From Phytoamicus setariae (GTDB lineage: Bacteria; Pseudomonadota; Alphaproteobacteria; Rhizobiales; Rhizobiaceae), in the NCBI RefSeq assembly GCF_016722925.1, contig NZ_JAEQNC010000002.1, positions 310,001-374,000 on the forward strand: a stretch of 64,000 bases of DNA. Direction: 5' to 3'. Positions 54,605 to 63,135 of this stretch are shown piece by piece. A program made the translations under genes and the position numbers. A model generated the notes under the pieces. The model ran no database searches, was not told the DNA's origin, and saw only the letters and a list, made by a program, of their open reading frames with translations. Each line of letters opens with the position of its first letter. Position 1 is the stretch's first letter.

Positions 54605-55368
54605 TCATTTATCTCCGCAATATCCGGCGTCTGCCAGGCCAGGTGCTGGCCGCCGTCGAGCGCGATCATCTGGCCGGTGATCGATGGCGTATCATAGAGA
54701 AAGCGGATCGTCTGTCCGAATTCTTCCAGCCGGGGACCAGCCTTCAATATAAGTCCGTTGACCTGTGCTTGAAAGTCTTCCTCCGTTTGTGATGCGCTTT
54801 GCAGGGTCGGGCCGGGGCCGATCGCATTGACGCGGATGCGCGGCGCGAGCGCCTGGGCGAGCGTCTGCGTAGCGGTCCAGAGTGCGGACTTGGAGAGGGT
54901 GTAGGAATAGAAGCGAGGGTTCAGCGCCCAGATGCGCTGGTCGATGATGTTTACGACCAGCCCCCGCCTGTTGGCCGGCAATTGCCGGGCGAAATCGCCG
55001 GTGAGAATCGAGGGAGCCCTGACATGAATGGCGAAATGCTGGTCGAGGATCCCGGTATCGAGCGCCTCGATGGAGTCGTCGCGAAAGATGGAGGCATTGT
55101 TGACGAGAAGGCCGAGCGGCCCGAGGCCGGCAGCGGCTTCCTCGACGACTTTCTTGCAGGCAACCGGGTCGGAAAGATCGCCCTGAACAACGGTGACTCG
55201 CCCTCCGGCCGAGACGATTTCCGCGGCCAGTTCCTGCGCCTGTGTGGCAGAATTGTTGGTATGGATTGCAACAGCAAAGTCGTGGCGCGCAAGGTCGCGG
55301 ACAATTGCTGCGCCTATTCTCGCCGCGCCGCCGGTTACCAGGGCAGTTCTGATATTTCTGGATGTCAA
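54601..55368 (-). CDS. SDR oxidoreductase, pteridine-reductase-like
   Basis: The 255-residue short-chain dehydrogenase has the cofactor motif [32 protein letters not shown] and the catalytic YTLSKSAL. The TGGAARIG and NNAS-x-F variants are typical of pteridine reductase/FolM-like enzymes, which reduce dihydrofolate or biopterin with NADPH. It is coupled to uvrC by a 4-base overlap, an arrangement common in rhizobia. The precise substrate is inferred. Confidence 0.86.
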   Translation of the reverse strand: MTSRNIRTALVTGGAARIGAAIVRDLARHDFAVAIHTNNSATQAQELAAEIVSAGGRVTVVQGDLSDPVACKKVVEEAAAGLGPLGLLVNNASIFRDDSIEALDTGILDQHFAIHVRAPSILTGDFARQLPANRRGLVVNIIDQRIWALNPRFYSYTLSKSALWTATQTLAQALAPRIRVNAIGPGPTLQSASQTEEDFQAQVNGLILKAGPRLEEFGQTIRFLYDTPSITGQMIALDGGQHLAWQTPDIAEINE

Positions 55369-55728
55369 ATTCAGTCTTTCAGAATCATTTCTTGTCAGGG
55401 GTTAAAAGATATATCGGCTATGCGCAGACGACAAATCCCCGGTTAAATAATTTGTTTACCATGGTATACATAGGTATATTTGAAAATAGTTTAAGTAAAT
55501 AATTATGGATAATAAATTGTAAAATGTCTTGTTCATTAATAAGTCTGTCGGGACTAAGGATTCATTAGAAAATGACACAACATTGCCTTGTTTCATTTAC
55601 TCTTTCGTAACGTCGATTGTCCAATAAGTGCTCATCAATTCTAACAATCCGACCCGGGATTGGAATTCATAACTGGCGTCGATGCATGGTTCATGCCTGC
55701 TCAGCGTTGGCACATCAAGGAGAATAGA
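55369..55728. other. AT-rich divergent promoter region before outer-membrane protein gene
   Basis: This 360-base stretch separates the SDR gene from the Omp gene and is conspicuously AT-rich at 55440-55620, far below the surrounding GC. It probably contains the strong promoter of the abundant outer-membrane protein. Short palindromes (ACCATGGT near 55460) are present. No RNA gene was recognised. Confidence 0.5.
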
Positions 55729-56367
55729 ATGCGTAATCTGATCAAGTCCCTCGCTGCTTCCGTGCTCGTTCTGGGTGCGGTGTCCATCGCTCATGCAGCC
55801 GACGCTATCGATGAAGTGCCGTTGGCGCCTGAAGCTCAGGACACCATGGGCTCTGTGTCGGGCTGGGAAGGCGGTTATGTCGGCGCCAAGGGCACCTACC
55901 AGCGCGGCAAGGTCAAGGAAGGCGGCGCATACAATGCGATCGGTCTCGGCGGTGGTCTCTACGGCGGCTACAACATGCAGGACGGCCAGTTGGTGTACGG
56001 CGGTGAAGCCGACCTCAACTACTCCGGCATCGACTCCACGTCCGCTGGCGTCGAAACCAAGCAGCGCCTCAACGGTTCTGTTCGCGGCCGCGTCGGCTAC
56101 GACCTCGAGCCGGCTCTGGTTTACGGCACTGCCGGTCTTGCTGCCACCAGCCTCAAGGCCAGCGATGCGACGTCGTCCGACAGCAACACCCTGATCGGTC
56201 TGACCGTTGGCGCCGGCGTCGAAACCAAGATCACCGACACGATCACGGCTCGTACCGAATACCGCTTCACCAACTATCAGGACCAGACCTTCAAGCTCGA
56301 CAGCGGCGCGAAGGATCGCAGCCTGAAGGAACACCAGATCAACATCGGTCTCGGCGTCCGTTTCTAA
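55729..56367 (+). CDS. Outer-membrane porin-like protein (Omp25/Omp31/RopB type)
   Basis: The 212-residue protein has a signal peptide (MRNLIKSLAASVLVLG, cleavage after AHAA) and an eight-strand barrel: SGWEGGYVGAKGTYQRGKV, LYGGYNMQDGQLVYGGEADL, RGRVGYDLEPALVYGTAGLA, ARTEYRFTNYQ, ending LGVRF with C-terminal Phe. This matches the abundant rhizobial/Brucella Omp25-31 family. AAGGAGA lies 5 bases upstream of ATG 55729. A strong terminator follows. Confidence 0.9.
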   Translation: MRNLIKSLAASVLVLGAVSIAHAADAIDEVPLAPEAQDTMGSVSGWEGGYVGAKGTYQRGKVKEGGAYNAIGLGGGLYGGYNMQDGQLVYGGEADLNYSGIDSTSAGVETKQRLNGSVRGRVGYDLEPALVYGTAGLAATSLKASDATSSDSNTLIGLTVGAGVETKITDTITARTEYRFTNYQDQTFKLDSGAKDRSLKEHQINIGLGVRF

Positions 56368-56412
56368 GTCAGAAAACGGCCGGCATACCGGCTGACATTG
56401 ACCTCCATTTTT

Positions 56413-56439
56413 GCCCCGCTGGCGACAGCGGGGCTTTTT
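56413..56439 (+). terminator. Rho-independent terminator after the outer-membrane protein gene
   Basis: GCCCCGCT and AGCGGGGC form a perfect 8-bp stem with a 6-nt loop followed by TTTTT. The IS-end fragment begins 4 bases later. Confidence 0.9.
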
Positions 56440-56443
56440 CGTT

Positions 56444-56509
56444 GAGCCTTAGACTCAGGACTCATTGATTAGAGCCAGAAGATGACGGTGCGGCGATACA
56501 GATCGCCGA
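56444..56509. mobile_element. Solo end of an IS5-family element
   Basis: These 66 bases are about 94% identical, in direct orientation, to the left end of the IS remnant at 57064. They contain the terminal repeat (GACTCAGGACTCATTG) and the last codons of the transposase on the minus strand, shifted by a one-base deletion. Together with the 57064 element they flank the deaminase gene. Confidence 0.75.
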
Positions 56510-56590
56510 CTTGAATCTGATTTGCAGCCCTTGGAAATCCCTCTGAATCAAGACAAGATCATCCTGCTTTAGCTTTTTGGGGAGACTCTG

Positions 56591-57064
56591 ATGGAAAACC
56601 ACGAGCCGCTTTTACGCGAGGCGATTGCGCTCTCTAAATCCGCGATGGAACGCGGCGACGAACCGTTTGGCTCGGTGCTGGTGAAGGACGGCGAAGTAAT
56701 CCTGCGCGCCGAAAACAGCGTCTTCACCGGCCACGATATGACGAACCACGCCGAGATGAACCTGGTTAAACTGGCGGCGCAACACTACGACACTACTTTT
56801 CTCGCTGACTGCACGCTCTATACCAGCACGGAGCCGTGCGCGATGTGCTCTGGGGCGATTTACTGGTCGGGCATCGGGCGTATGGTGTTTGCGTGCTCCG
56901 AAGCGCGGCTTGGCGAGATTGCTGGGATCGGGTTGAACGTGCCGAGCCGGGCGGTGTTGCAAACCGGCGCCCGCATGGTCACTGTGGTGGGCCCGACGAA
57001 CCTCGAAGACGAAGCTGCCGAAGTACATCAGGGATTCTGGCCGAAGCATCTAGGCAAGGCTTAG
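56591..57064 (+). CDS. Nucleoside/guanine deaminase-like zinc enzyme
   Basis: The 157-residue cytosine/purine deaminase-fold protein has the zinc motifs TNHAEMNLVKLA (His plus proton-shuttle Glu) and STEPCAMCSGAIYWSGIGRM (Cys pair), typical of guanine deaminase/CMP deaminase family members. GGGGAG precedes the ATG by 6 bases. It sits between two IS-end copies, with its stop codon overlapping the second. Codon choice (GCG, CTG, AAC, CCG heavy, also TCT and TTA) looks somewhat different from neighbours, suggesting horizontal transfer; that is a qualitative impression. Confidence 0.87.
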   Translation: MENHEPLLREAIALSKSAMERGDEPFGSVLVKDGEVILRAENSVFTGHDMTNHAEMNLVKLAAQHYDTTFLADCTLYTSTEPCAMCSGAIYWSGIGRMVFACSEARLGEIAGIGLNVPSRAVLQTGARMVTVVGPTNLEDEAAEVHQGFWPKHLGKA

Positions 57065-57320
57065 AGCCTCGACTCAGGACTCATTGCTTAGAGCCAGAAG
57101 ATGACGGTTGCGGCGATGCAGATCGCCGAAAAGAAGGTATGCGCGCATCGGTCGTATCGGGTTGCAATGCGCCGCCAGTTTTAGAGCTTGGCGAAGAGGT
57201 TCTCGACCTTGTGACGCTGGCGATAGAGTGCCCTGTCGTAGGGACATGGGACTATCACGGCGTCCTGTTCAACACCGTGAAGCACATCACAAATCAAATC
57301 AATAGGTCCTGAGCCTAGGC
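57064..57320 (-). mobile_element. Internally deleted IS5-family element
   Basis: Inverted terminal repeats (57066-57086 and 57300-57320) match at 17 of 21 positions. Only the C-terminal part of the transposase remains; most of the element is missing, leaving about 257 bases. It abuts the deaminase stop codon on its left. Confidence 0.8.
57088..57270 (-). pseudogene. IS5-family transposase C-terminal remnant
   Basis: The minus strand reads YRQRHKVENLFAKL, a stop codon, then NWRRIATRYDRCAHTFFSAI and CIAATVIFWL to the natural end, the well-known C-terminus of IS5-group (IS427-like) transposases with the conserved Glu of the DDE triad (HKVEN). The internal TAA is explained by a single base change in a Lys codon. 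No N-terminal part or catalytic Asp residues remain, so the element is dead. Confidence 0.85.
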
Positions 57321-57352
57321 GATCGGCTGGGAGCCAAGTCCCTGAATGCTGC

Positions 57353-57949
57353 TTATACCTGCGGACGCATCTTGGAGTAATCCGGGAAGAATTTCTCGAA
57401 TTTCTGCGGCCAGTTCTTCAGTTTTGGCCGGCCTTTTTCCCACTGCCCCTCAAAGCGCAGGTTCAGATAGCCGATCAGCGCGGCCAGCGCGAAATGCCCG
57501 CCATGCAGGCTCTTCGATGTCTTCGGCAGATTGGCGTTGAGGTAGTCGAGCCCGCGCGTCACCTTGGACCATTGCTTGTCGATCCAGGGCTGGTGAAGCC
57601 GTTCCTCCGGACGGAATCGTCGTTCATAAATGATGGCGATCAGGCAATCCACAATGCCATCGCAGACGGCTTCCAGCACCTCCGCTTCCGTGCGTTTTTC
57701 CGGGTTGCGGGGGTAAAGCTTGCCTTTGGCTTCGCGGTTCATGAACTGCATGATGGCAACGCTGTCGAACACCGGCGCCTTATCCTCGCGCAACAGCACC
57801 GGAATTTTGCCGAGCGGGTTGCTGGCGAGCAGCACGGCCGGTTCATCGTCCGTCTTGACCGCTTCGCTGGCGACCCCGAGATCGAGGTGGTGCGCGGCCA
57901 TGCGGACCTTGGCTGAATAGGGCGATGTGGAGGAGTAGAGGAGTTTCAT
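57353..57949 (-). CDS. Glutathione S-transferase
   Basis: The 198-residue GST has an N-terminal thioredoxin-fold domain (MKLLYSSTSPYSAKVRMAAH, with Ser as the likely active residue; NPLGKIPVLLREDKAPVFDS with cis-Pro and Asp-Ser glutathione contacts) and a helical C-terminal domain (HFALAALIGYLNLRFEGQW). The YfcF/YibF-like type is likely. The substrate is unknown. It precedes an RNase T2 gene arranged on the same strand upstream. Confidence 0.88.
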   Translation of the reverse strand: MKLLYSSTSPYSAKVRMAAHHLDLGVASEAVKTDDEPAVLLASNPLGKIPVLLREDKAPVFDSVAIMQFMNREAKGKLYPRNPEKRTEAEVLEAVCDGIVDCLIAIIYERRFRPEERLHQPWIDKQWSKVTRGLDYLNANLPKTSKSLHGGHFALAALIGYLNLRFEGQWEKGRPKLKNWPQKFEKFFPDYSKMRPQV

Positions 57950-57962
57950 TCTGGGTCTTGCC

Positions 57963-58616
57963 TCACTGAATAGCGGGAATGGAGATGTTGCGTTGGCGAC
58001 AGGCGCGCCGATCGACCGCGGGGCACGACGTGAACCCGAGTGACTTGGTCATGCAGATACGCAGTTCGCTGATCTGACCGTCGTCACAGGTCACGGCCAG
58101 CGCGTCCCTTTTCAGGCCAGGGTTGGCACGGATCATCAGGGATTCGATCTGATCGGTCGAAATGTTTCGGTCGATCGCGCCGTTGAAGATCACTTGCGGT
58201 AGCACGATTTTTGCGTAGGCGGCGCGCAGCGTATTGAAGTAGGCCCTCTGGCTGAGCCCCGAACAGGTGCCGTGCTTGCGCCATTCGTGCCCTGCGAGCC
58301 CTGCCGATGGAATAATGTCGTTCAGGCTTCGGGCCAGTGCATCTGGCACTCGGCCGGGCTCTGGGCTCTCGCAGTTTTCGGGCCAGGAGCGTTCGTTCTG
58401 CGGCCAGAGGCCATGGGCGATGAAGCCGTAGCGGCGCTTGCCGTTGCATTGGGACGTGCGGCCGCCCGGATCTCTTTCAGAACACCAGCTAGGCGACCAA
58501 GACAGCGATAGGACGTAATAGTCGAAGTCGGCGGCCTTGGCCCGGCCAGCGTCAATCAGGGACAGGTGAGCGGCGAGCAATAATCCCAGAAGCCATGTAA
58601 GGAGCCCTTGCCGCAT
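57963..58616 (-). CDS. Ribonuclease T2 family protein
   Basis: The 217-residue secreted or periplasmic ribonuclease cleaves single-stranded RNA through a 2',3'-cyclic phosphate. It has a signal peptide (LLGLLLAAHLSLIDAGRAKA) and both conserved active-site segments: CAS I RYGFIAHGLWPQNERSWP and CAS II HEWRKHGTCSG, with the catalytic histidines. SLSWSPSWCSE precedes. Family length is normal. A short gap of 13 bases separates it from the GST gene, suggesting cotranscription. Confidence 0.93.
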   Translation of the reverse strand: MRQGLLTWLLGLLLAAHLSLIDAGRAKAADFDYYVLSLSWSPSWCSERDPGGRTSQCNGKRRYGFIAHGLWPQNERSWPENCESPEPGRVPDALARSLNDIIPSAGLAGHEWRKHGTCSGLSQRAYFNTLRAAYAKIVLPQVIFNGAIDRNISTDQIESLMIRANPGLKRDALAVTCDDGQISELRICMTKSLGFTSCPAVDRRACRQRNISIPAIQ

Positions 58617-58639
58617 CGTTCAGGCTCCCCGATGTGGTG

Positions 58640-59077
58640 CTACCAGCCGATGGAATTGCGGATGGTCGAGCAGTCCTTGCCATAAACATGCCAGGGGTCG
58701 AGGCCCGCAATGCAGAATTCGAGGCCTGCAAATTTCGGCGCTCCGGCAAAGCCACCGGGGGTTTCCAGCAGATACCACATGTCGCGCTTGCGGCCGTCGT
58801 TCATGCGCACGGTGGCGTGGCAGAACTTGCGGCCTACGCGGTGAAGCGAATCGCGCTCCCGCTCATAGCGCATTTTCGGATTGATGATATCGATCAGGAA
58901 CAGTTTGGTGCCGTTGTACTTGCGGTACTTGCCGTCAACCTTGGTCTTCAGTGATGAAAGCACCCACCCGGTATTGCAGAAGTCCTCGGAACGCGGCAGT
59001 TCGAATGCGCTGGCCGTCTGCAGCGGAATGGACGAAACAAGAAGGCCGAGCGCGAGCGCGAAACGGGAGGCGAACAT
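58640..59077 (-). CDS. Secreted protein of unknown function
   Basis: The 145-residue protein has a signal peptide (MFASRFALALGLLVSSIPLQ, cleavage near TASA), three cysteine-bearing segments (SEDFCNTGWVLSSLK, GRKFCHATVRMNDGRKRDMW, GLEFCIAGLDPWHVYGKDCS) and no recognised domain. CGGAGA lies 7 bases before ATG 59077. It lies 23 bases upstream of the RNase T2 gene, so the two may be cotranscribed. It could be an RNase partner or inhibitor; that is speculation. Confidence 0.7.
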   Translation of the reverse strand: MFASRFALALGLLVSSIPLQTASAFELPRSEDFCNTGWVLSSLKTKVDGKYRKYNGTKLFLIDIINPKMRYERERDSLHRVGRKFCHATVRMNDGRKRDMWYLLETPGGFAGAPKFAGLEFCIAGLDPWHVYGKDCSTIRNSIGW

Positions 59078-59202
59078 GGAAAATCTCCGGAAGCAGAGCC
59101 ATGCGAGGCTCTTTGGCGGCACCATGATCTAACTGCGCGCGCCCGGTCAAGTGCAAAGCCGCAACAGTAACAGTCTGTTAAGAGCTTTTGGCGCGCTTTG
59201 TG

Positions 59203-60006
59203 TCAGACGACCCAGAGCACCTTGCCCGCATCGAGAAAATCGATGGAATGGATGATGGTTCCGGTACTGCCGAGAAAGCATACGTTGTAGTTCGGGGCTA
59301 GGGCGCCATAACCCATGCGCTCGACGATGCCGGAGAAATCGGGCCAGCAGGCGTGGTTGGTGGAGCGTGGCGCCGAGAAGGGAATGCCGCAGACCTGGCC
59401 GCTTAGCGTGAAGTGACAATGGCCGAAGAAAATGTGCCGGACCGTATCCCGATACTGGCGAAGAATGGCCTGGAATTCCGCCTCCTGCACGATTCCGATC
59501 TCGTCGGCATTGGCGACTTCGACCGCAATCGGGTTGTGGTGCATGAAGAGCCATACTGGTCTGTCGGACTGGCGCGCACTTTCCAGAACATCCGTCAACC
59601 ACGCCCGGCGGGCGGCGCAATAGTGACCGGCATGCGTGCCTGGCTCAGCCGTATCAATATAGACGAACAGGCCGGCCTCGGTCTCCTCAGTCCATTGAAC
59701 GAAGCCGTTTGCATCCCGCTGCGCGCCGTCGAAGACACCGGCATAGGTGGTGCGGCTGTCGTGGTTGCCGATGAGCAGGCGGGGCGCCAGTTTGCCCTGC
59801 AGCGGCGACTTCGCGAGAAGCGACTTGAGCAGGTGGTAGCTTTCCTCCTGGCCGCGATGCGTCAGGTCGCCGGTGATGACGATCCGGTCGGCGTCCGCCT
59901 GGAATTCCTCGACATGCGCAAGGCACCGCTTGAAATTCTCGACCGGGTCATGACCAAGGATGGTCGAGGAATTGATGTGGATGTCGGAAATATGGATGAG
60001 TTTCAT
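59203..60006 (-). CDS. Calcineurin-like metallophosphoesterase
   Basis: The 267-residue phosphodiesterase has the five metal-binding motifs: KLIHISDIHIN, VITGDLTHRG, IGNHDSRTT, FMHHNPIAVEV and FGHCHFTLSG. Related enzymes (CpdA, GpdQ) hydrolyse cAMP or glycerophosphodiesters; the substrate here is not certain. Its ATG overlaps the rlmJ stop (ATGA). Confidence 0.9.
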   Translation of the reverse strand: MKLIHISDIHINSSTILGHDPVENFKRCLAHVEEFQADADRIVITGDLTHRGQEESYHLLKSLLAKSPLQGKLAPRLLIGNHDSRTTYAGVFDGAQRDANGFVQWTEETEAGLFVYIDTAEPGTHAGHYCAARRAWLTDVLESARQSDRPVWLFMHHNPIAVEVANADEIGIVQEAEFQAILRQYRDTVRHIFFGHCHFTLSGQVCGIPFSAPRSTNHACWPDFSGIVERMGYGALAPNYNVCFLGSTGTIIHSIDFLDAGKVLWVV

Positions 60007-60860
60007 GCTTGTTCTTCCCCCCTGATCCAGAAGCATCTGGTATTTGCAAAACGATCCTGAGCCAGCTTTTCTTCGAGGAAAGGTAGCAGAATCTCCAGTT
60101 CGCCCTTCAGCGTGTAGGGCGGATTGACGATGATCAGGCCAGAACCCGACAGACCGGTGCTATCGCGGTCGCCTTTCACCGAAAGCTCGGCGCAGAGAAT
60201 TTTCGGAATTTCAAGTTCCGCGAAGGCATTGTGGAATTCGCGGATCGGCGCGCCGTTCTTCAGCGGATACCACAGGCAATAGACCCCGGTCGGGAACTTT
60301 CGGTAGGCCTTGGCGAAATTGTCGACCATGCGACGGTATTCGCCCTCCAGTTCGAATGGCGGATCGACCAGGATCAGCCCGCGCTTTTCCTTCGGCGGCA
60401 GATGGGCGTTCATCGCCAGCCAGCCGTCCAGATGCGTGGCGCGTGTCTGGAAATCACCGTCGAAATTGCGGTGCAGTTCCTCGAAATCGGCGGGATGCAG
60501 CTCCATCAACGACAACCTGTCCTGCAGGCGCAGAAGGCCGCGGGCAAGCTTCGGGGAGCCTGGGTAATAAGTCAGGCCGCCATCCGGGTTCAGCGCCTTG
60601 ATGGCATCAAGATAGGGCGCCAGAAGCGACGCGACATTTGCGGGCAGGGGCTCGTCGATCAGGCGGCCTATGCCGTCCAGCCACTCGCCGGTCTTTTGTG
60701 CTTCTTCGCTCGAAAGGTCATAGAGGCCGATACCGGCATGGGTGTCGAGCACCCGGAACGCCTTGTCTTTCTGCTTGAGATATTCGACCAGCCGCGCTAG
60801 CACCGCGTGTTTCAGGACATCGGCGAAATTGCCTGCGTGGTATATATGGCGGTAATTCAT
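60003..60860 (-). CDS. rlmJ: 23S rRNA (adenine2030-N6)-methyltransferase RlmJ
   Basis: RlmJ methylates A2030 of 23S rRNA. The 285-residue protein starts MNYRHIYHAGNFADVLKHAV, the family hallmark, and has a SAM region RVLDTHAGIGLYDL and the catalytic LILVDPPFELEGEY. ATG 60860 is chosen by this N-terminus. The long open frame further upstream runs antisense through the oxidoreductase gene and is not part of it. Confidence 0.95.
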   Translation of the reverse strand: MNYRHIYHAGNFADVLKHAVLARLVEYLKQKDKAFRVLDTHAGIGLYDLSSEEAQKTGEWLDGIGRLIDEPLPANVASLLAPYLDAIKALNPDGGLTYYPGSPKLARGLLRLQDRLSLMELHPADFEELHRNFDGDFQTRATHLDGWLAMNAHLPPKEKRGLILVDPPFELEGEYRRMVDNFAKAYRKFPTGVYCLWYPLKNGAPIREFHNAFAELEIPKILCAELSVKGDRDSTGLSGSGLIIVNPPYTLKGELEILLPFLEEKLAQDRFANTRCFWIRGEEQA

Positions 60861-60944
60861 GATTTCGGGTGAAGCTCGGATGATATTTTTCGATGTGCGT
60901 CGCAACAACTTTCGCGGCGTGCTCGCTTCGATTATACACATTGC

Positions 60945-63059
60945 ATGAACATTGCGACCCGTCTTCCCGAAAATATCACTGTGCGTCATTCCGCTTGCCC
61001 GCATGACTGTCCCTCCACCTGCGCGCTGGATATCGAAGTCCATGCCGATGGACGGATCGGCAAGGTGCGCGGCGCTGCTGACAACAGCTATACGGCCGGC
61101 GTCATCTGCGCCAAGGTGGCCCGTTATGCCGAGCGGCTCTATCATCCTGATCGGCTGATGCATCCCTATCGACGCACGGGGGCGAAGGGGGCAGGAAGCT
61201 GGCAGCAGATCAACTGGACCGATGCGCTGGACGAGATCGCCGAAGCCTTCGTCAAGGCCGAAGGTCGATATGGTGCCGAGACGGTGTGGCCTTACTACTA
61301 TGCGGGCACGATGGGCTGGGTGCAGCGCGATTCTATTAATCGGCTGCGGCATGCCAAGAAATATTCCGGCTTCTTCGATTCCATCTGCGTCAATCCGGCC
61401 TGGACAGGCTACTTCATGGGCACCGGCGCGCTGCGCGGTCCCGACCCGCGCGAGATGGCGAAATCCGATTGCGTGGTGATCTGGGGCACCAATGCGGTCG
61501 CCACCCAGGTCAACGTCATGACCCATGCGATCCGCGCCCGCAAGGAGCGCGGTGCCAAGATTGTCGTCGTCGATATCTACGACAACCCGACCATGAAGCA
61601 GGCGGACATGAAACTGATCCTGAAGCCGGGATCGGATGCCGCACTTGCTTGTGCTGCGATGCATGTCGCCTTCCGCGACGGCTATGCCGACCGCGACTAC
61701 ATGGCGCGATACGCCGACGATCCTGCCGGGCTTGAAGCGCATCTGAAAACCAGGACGCCGCAATGGGCTTCCGAGATCACCGGCCTCTCGGTCGAGGAGA
61801 TCGAAGCGTTCGCGCGTCTGGTGGGCACGACGAGGAAGAGCTATTTCCGGCTGGGCTACGGTTTTTCGCGCAGCCGCAACGGTGCGGTCTCCATGCATGC
61901 GGCACTCAGCCTGCCGACGGTGCTGGGCTCCTGGCAATATGAGGGCGGCGGCGGCTTCCATTCCAATTCCGGCATCTTCAAGATGGACAACCGCCTGTTG
62001 ACCGGCCAGTCGTTTGCCGATCCCGATGTTCGTCAGCTCGACCAGTCCGAGGTCGGGCGAATTCTGACGGGCGATCCCCGCGCACTTCGCAATGGTCCCC
62101 CTGTTACGGCCATGCTGATCCAGAACACCAACCCGATCAATGTCATCCCCGAGCAGCGGCTGGTAAAGAGCGGCTTCATGCGCGACGACCTGTTCGTTGC
62201 CGTCCACGAGCAGTTCATGACCGAGACGGCTGAGATTGCCGATATCGTGCTGCCAGCCACCATGTTCGTCGAGCACGAGGATATCTATCGAGCCGGCGGC
62301 CAGAACCACATCACGCCGGGACCGAAACTGGTGGAACCGCCGGATGACGTGCGCACCAATCTCTTTGTCATCGAAGAACTGGCAAAACGTCTCGGCGTGG
62401 CAGACATGCCGGGCTTCGGGCTGACGGAGCGCCAGCATATCGAGGCGATCCTGAATGTCGACGGGTTGCCGGATTACGACACGCTGCTGAACGACAAGTG
62501 GTTCGACCGCCAGCCGGATTTCGAGACAAGCCATTATCTCAATGGGTTTGCCCATCCCGACAAGAAATTCCGCTTCCGTCCGGACTGGCTGGGCCAGCAG
62601 GGCTCGGTACGTCCGCCCGACAACATCGGCGTGCTGGGGCCGGCAGATCAACTGCCGGAATATCCGGATTTCTGCGCCGTGATCGAACTGGCCGACGAGG
62701 ATCATCCCTTCCGGCTGGCGACGCCGCCCGCACGCAATTTTCTCAATTCCAGCTTTGCCGAGACCAAAACCTCGCGCGACAAGGAGGGGCGTCCCGAAGT
62801 GATGATCTCACCGGTCGATGCCGCACGCAATTCGATCGAGAATGGCGATGTCGTCACCATCGGCAACATCAGGGGCTCTGTCCGCATCCATGCGAAGGTT
62901 ACGGATGCGGTCAAGCCTGGCGTGCTGATCGCCGAGGGCATCTGGCCGAACAAGTCCCATCTCGATGGCGAAGGCATCAACGTACTGACGGGGGCCGACA
63001 ACGTCGCGCCGTTCGGTGGCGTCGGCCTGCACGACAATCGCGTCTGGCTGCGCAAATAG
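60945..63059 (+). CDS. Molybdopterin oxidoreductase family protein
   Basis: The 704-residue protein belongs to the DMSO reductase/formate dehydrogenase group. The N-terminal [4Fe-4S] ligands are in SACPHDCPSTCALDIEVHAD and TAGVICAKVARYAERLY. Cofactor-binding segments are SICVNPAWTGYFMGTG, CVVIWGTNAVATQ, QNTNPINVIPEQR and the C-terminal domain with GDVVTIGNIRGSVRIHAKV. No Tat signal is evident, so it is cytoplasmic. It needs the Mo cofactor built by MoaD/MoaE (encoded at 38712-39444). The substrate is unknown. Confidence 0.92.
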   Translation: MNIATRLPENITVRHSACPHDCPSTCALDIEVHADGRIGKVRGAADNSYTAGVICAKVARYAERLYHPDRLMHPYRRTGAKGAGSWQQINWTDALDEIAEAFVKAEGRYGAETVWPYYYAGTMGWVQRDSINRLRHAKKYSGFFDSICVNPAWTGYFMGTGALRGPDPREMAKSDCVVIWGTNAVATQVNVMTHAIRARKERGAKIVVVDIYDNPTMKQADMKLILKPGSDAALACAAMHVAFRDGYADRDYMARYADDPAGLEAHLKTRTPQWASEITGLSVEEIEAFARLVGTTRKSYFRLGYGFSRSRNGAVSMHAALSLPTVLGSWQYEGGGGFHSNSGIFKMDNRLLTGQSFADPDVRQLDQSEVGRILTGDPRALRNGPPVTAMLIQNTNPINVIPEQRLVKSGFMRDDLFVAVHEQFMTETAEIADIVLPATMFVEHEDIYRAGGQNHITPGPKLVEPPDDVRTNLFVIEELAKRLGVADMPGFGLTERQHIEAILNVDGLPDYDTLLNDKWFDRQPDFETSHYLNGFAHPDKKFRFRPDWLGQQGSVRPPDNIGVLGPADQLPEYPDFCAVIELADEDHPFRLATPPARNFLNSSFAETKTSRDKEGRPEVMISPVDAARNSIENGDVVTIGNIRGSVRIHAKVTDAVKPGVLIAEGIWPNKSHLDGEGINVLTGADNVAPFGGVGLHDNRVWLRK

Positions 63060-63135
63060 CACTCGACCCCCGAAGCGTTTCATGCGAACGGAAGCCTTCG
63101 GCCGGGAAAATCCGGGACGTTGAACGGAAGGTCCG

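Noticed and set aside
56836-57312. Plus-strand frame across the end of the deaminase and the IS remnant
   Set aside because: It is out of frame with the deaminase and antisense to the transposase remnant.
60861-62705. Long open frame on the minus strand continuous with rlmJ, antisense to the molybdopterin oxidoreductase
   Set aside because: RlmJ begins at MNYRHIYHAGNFAD (60860). The upstream part is Arg/His/Gly-rich shadow of a high-GC coding strand with no domain.
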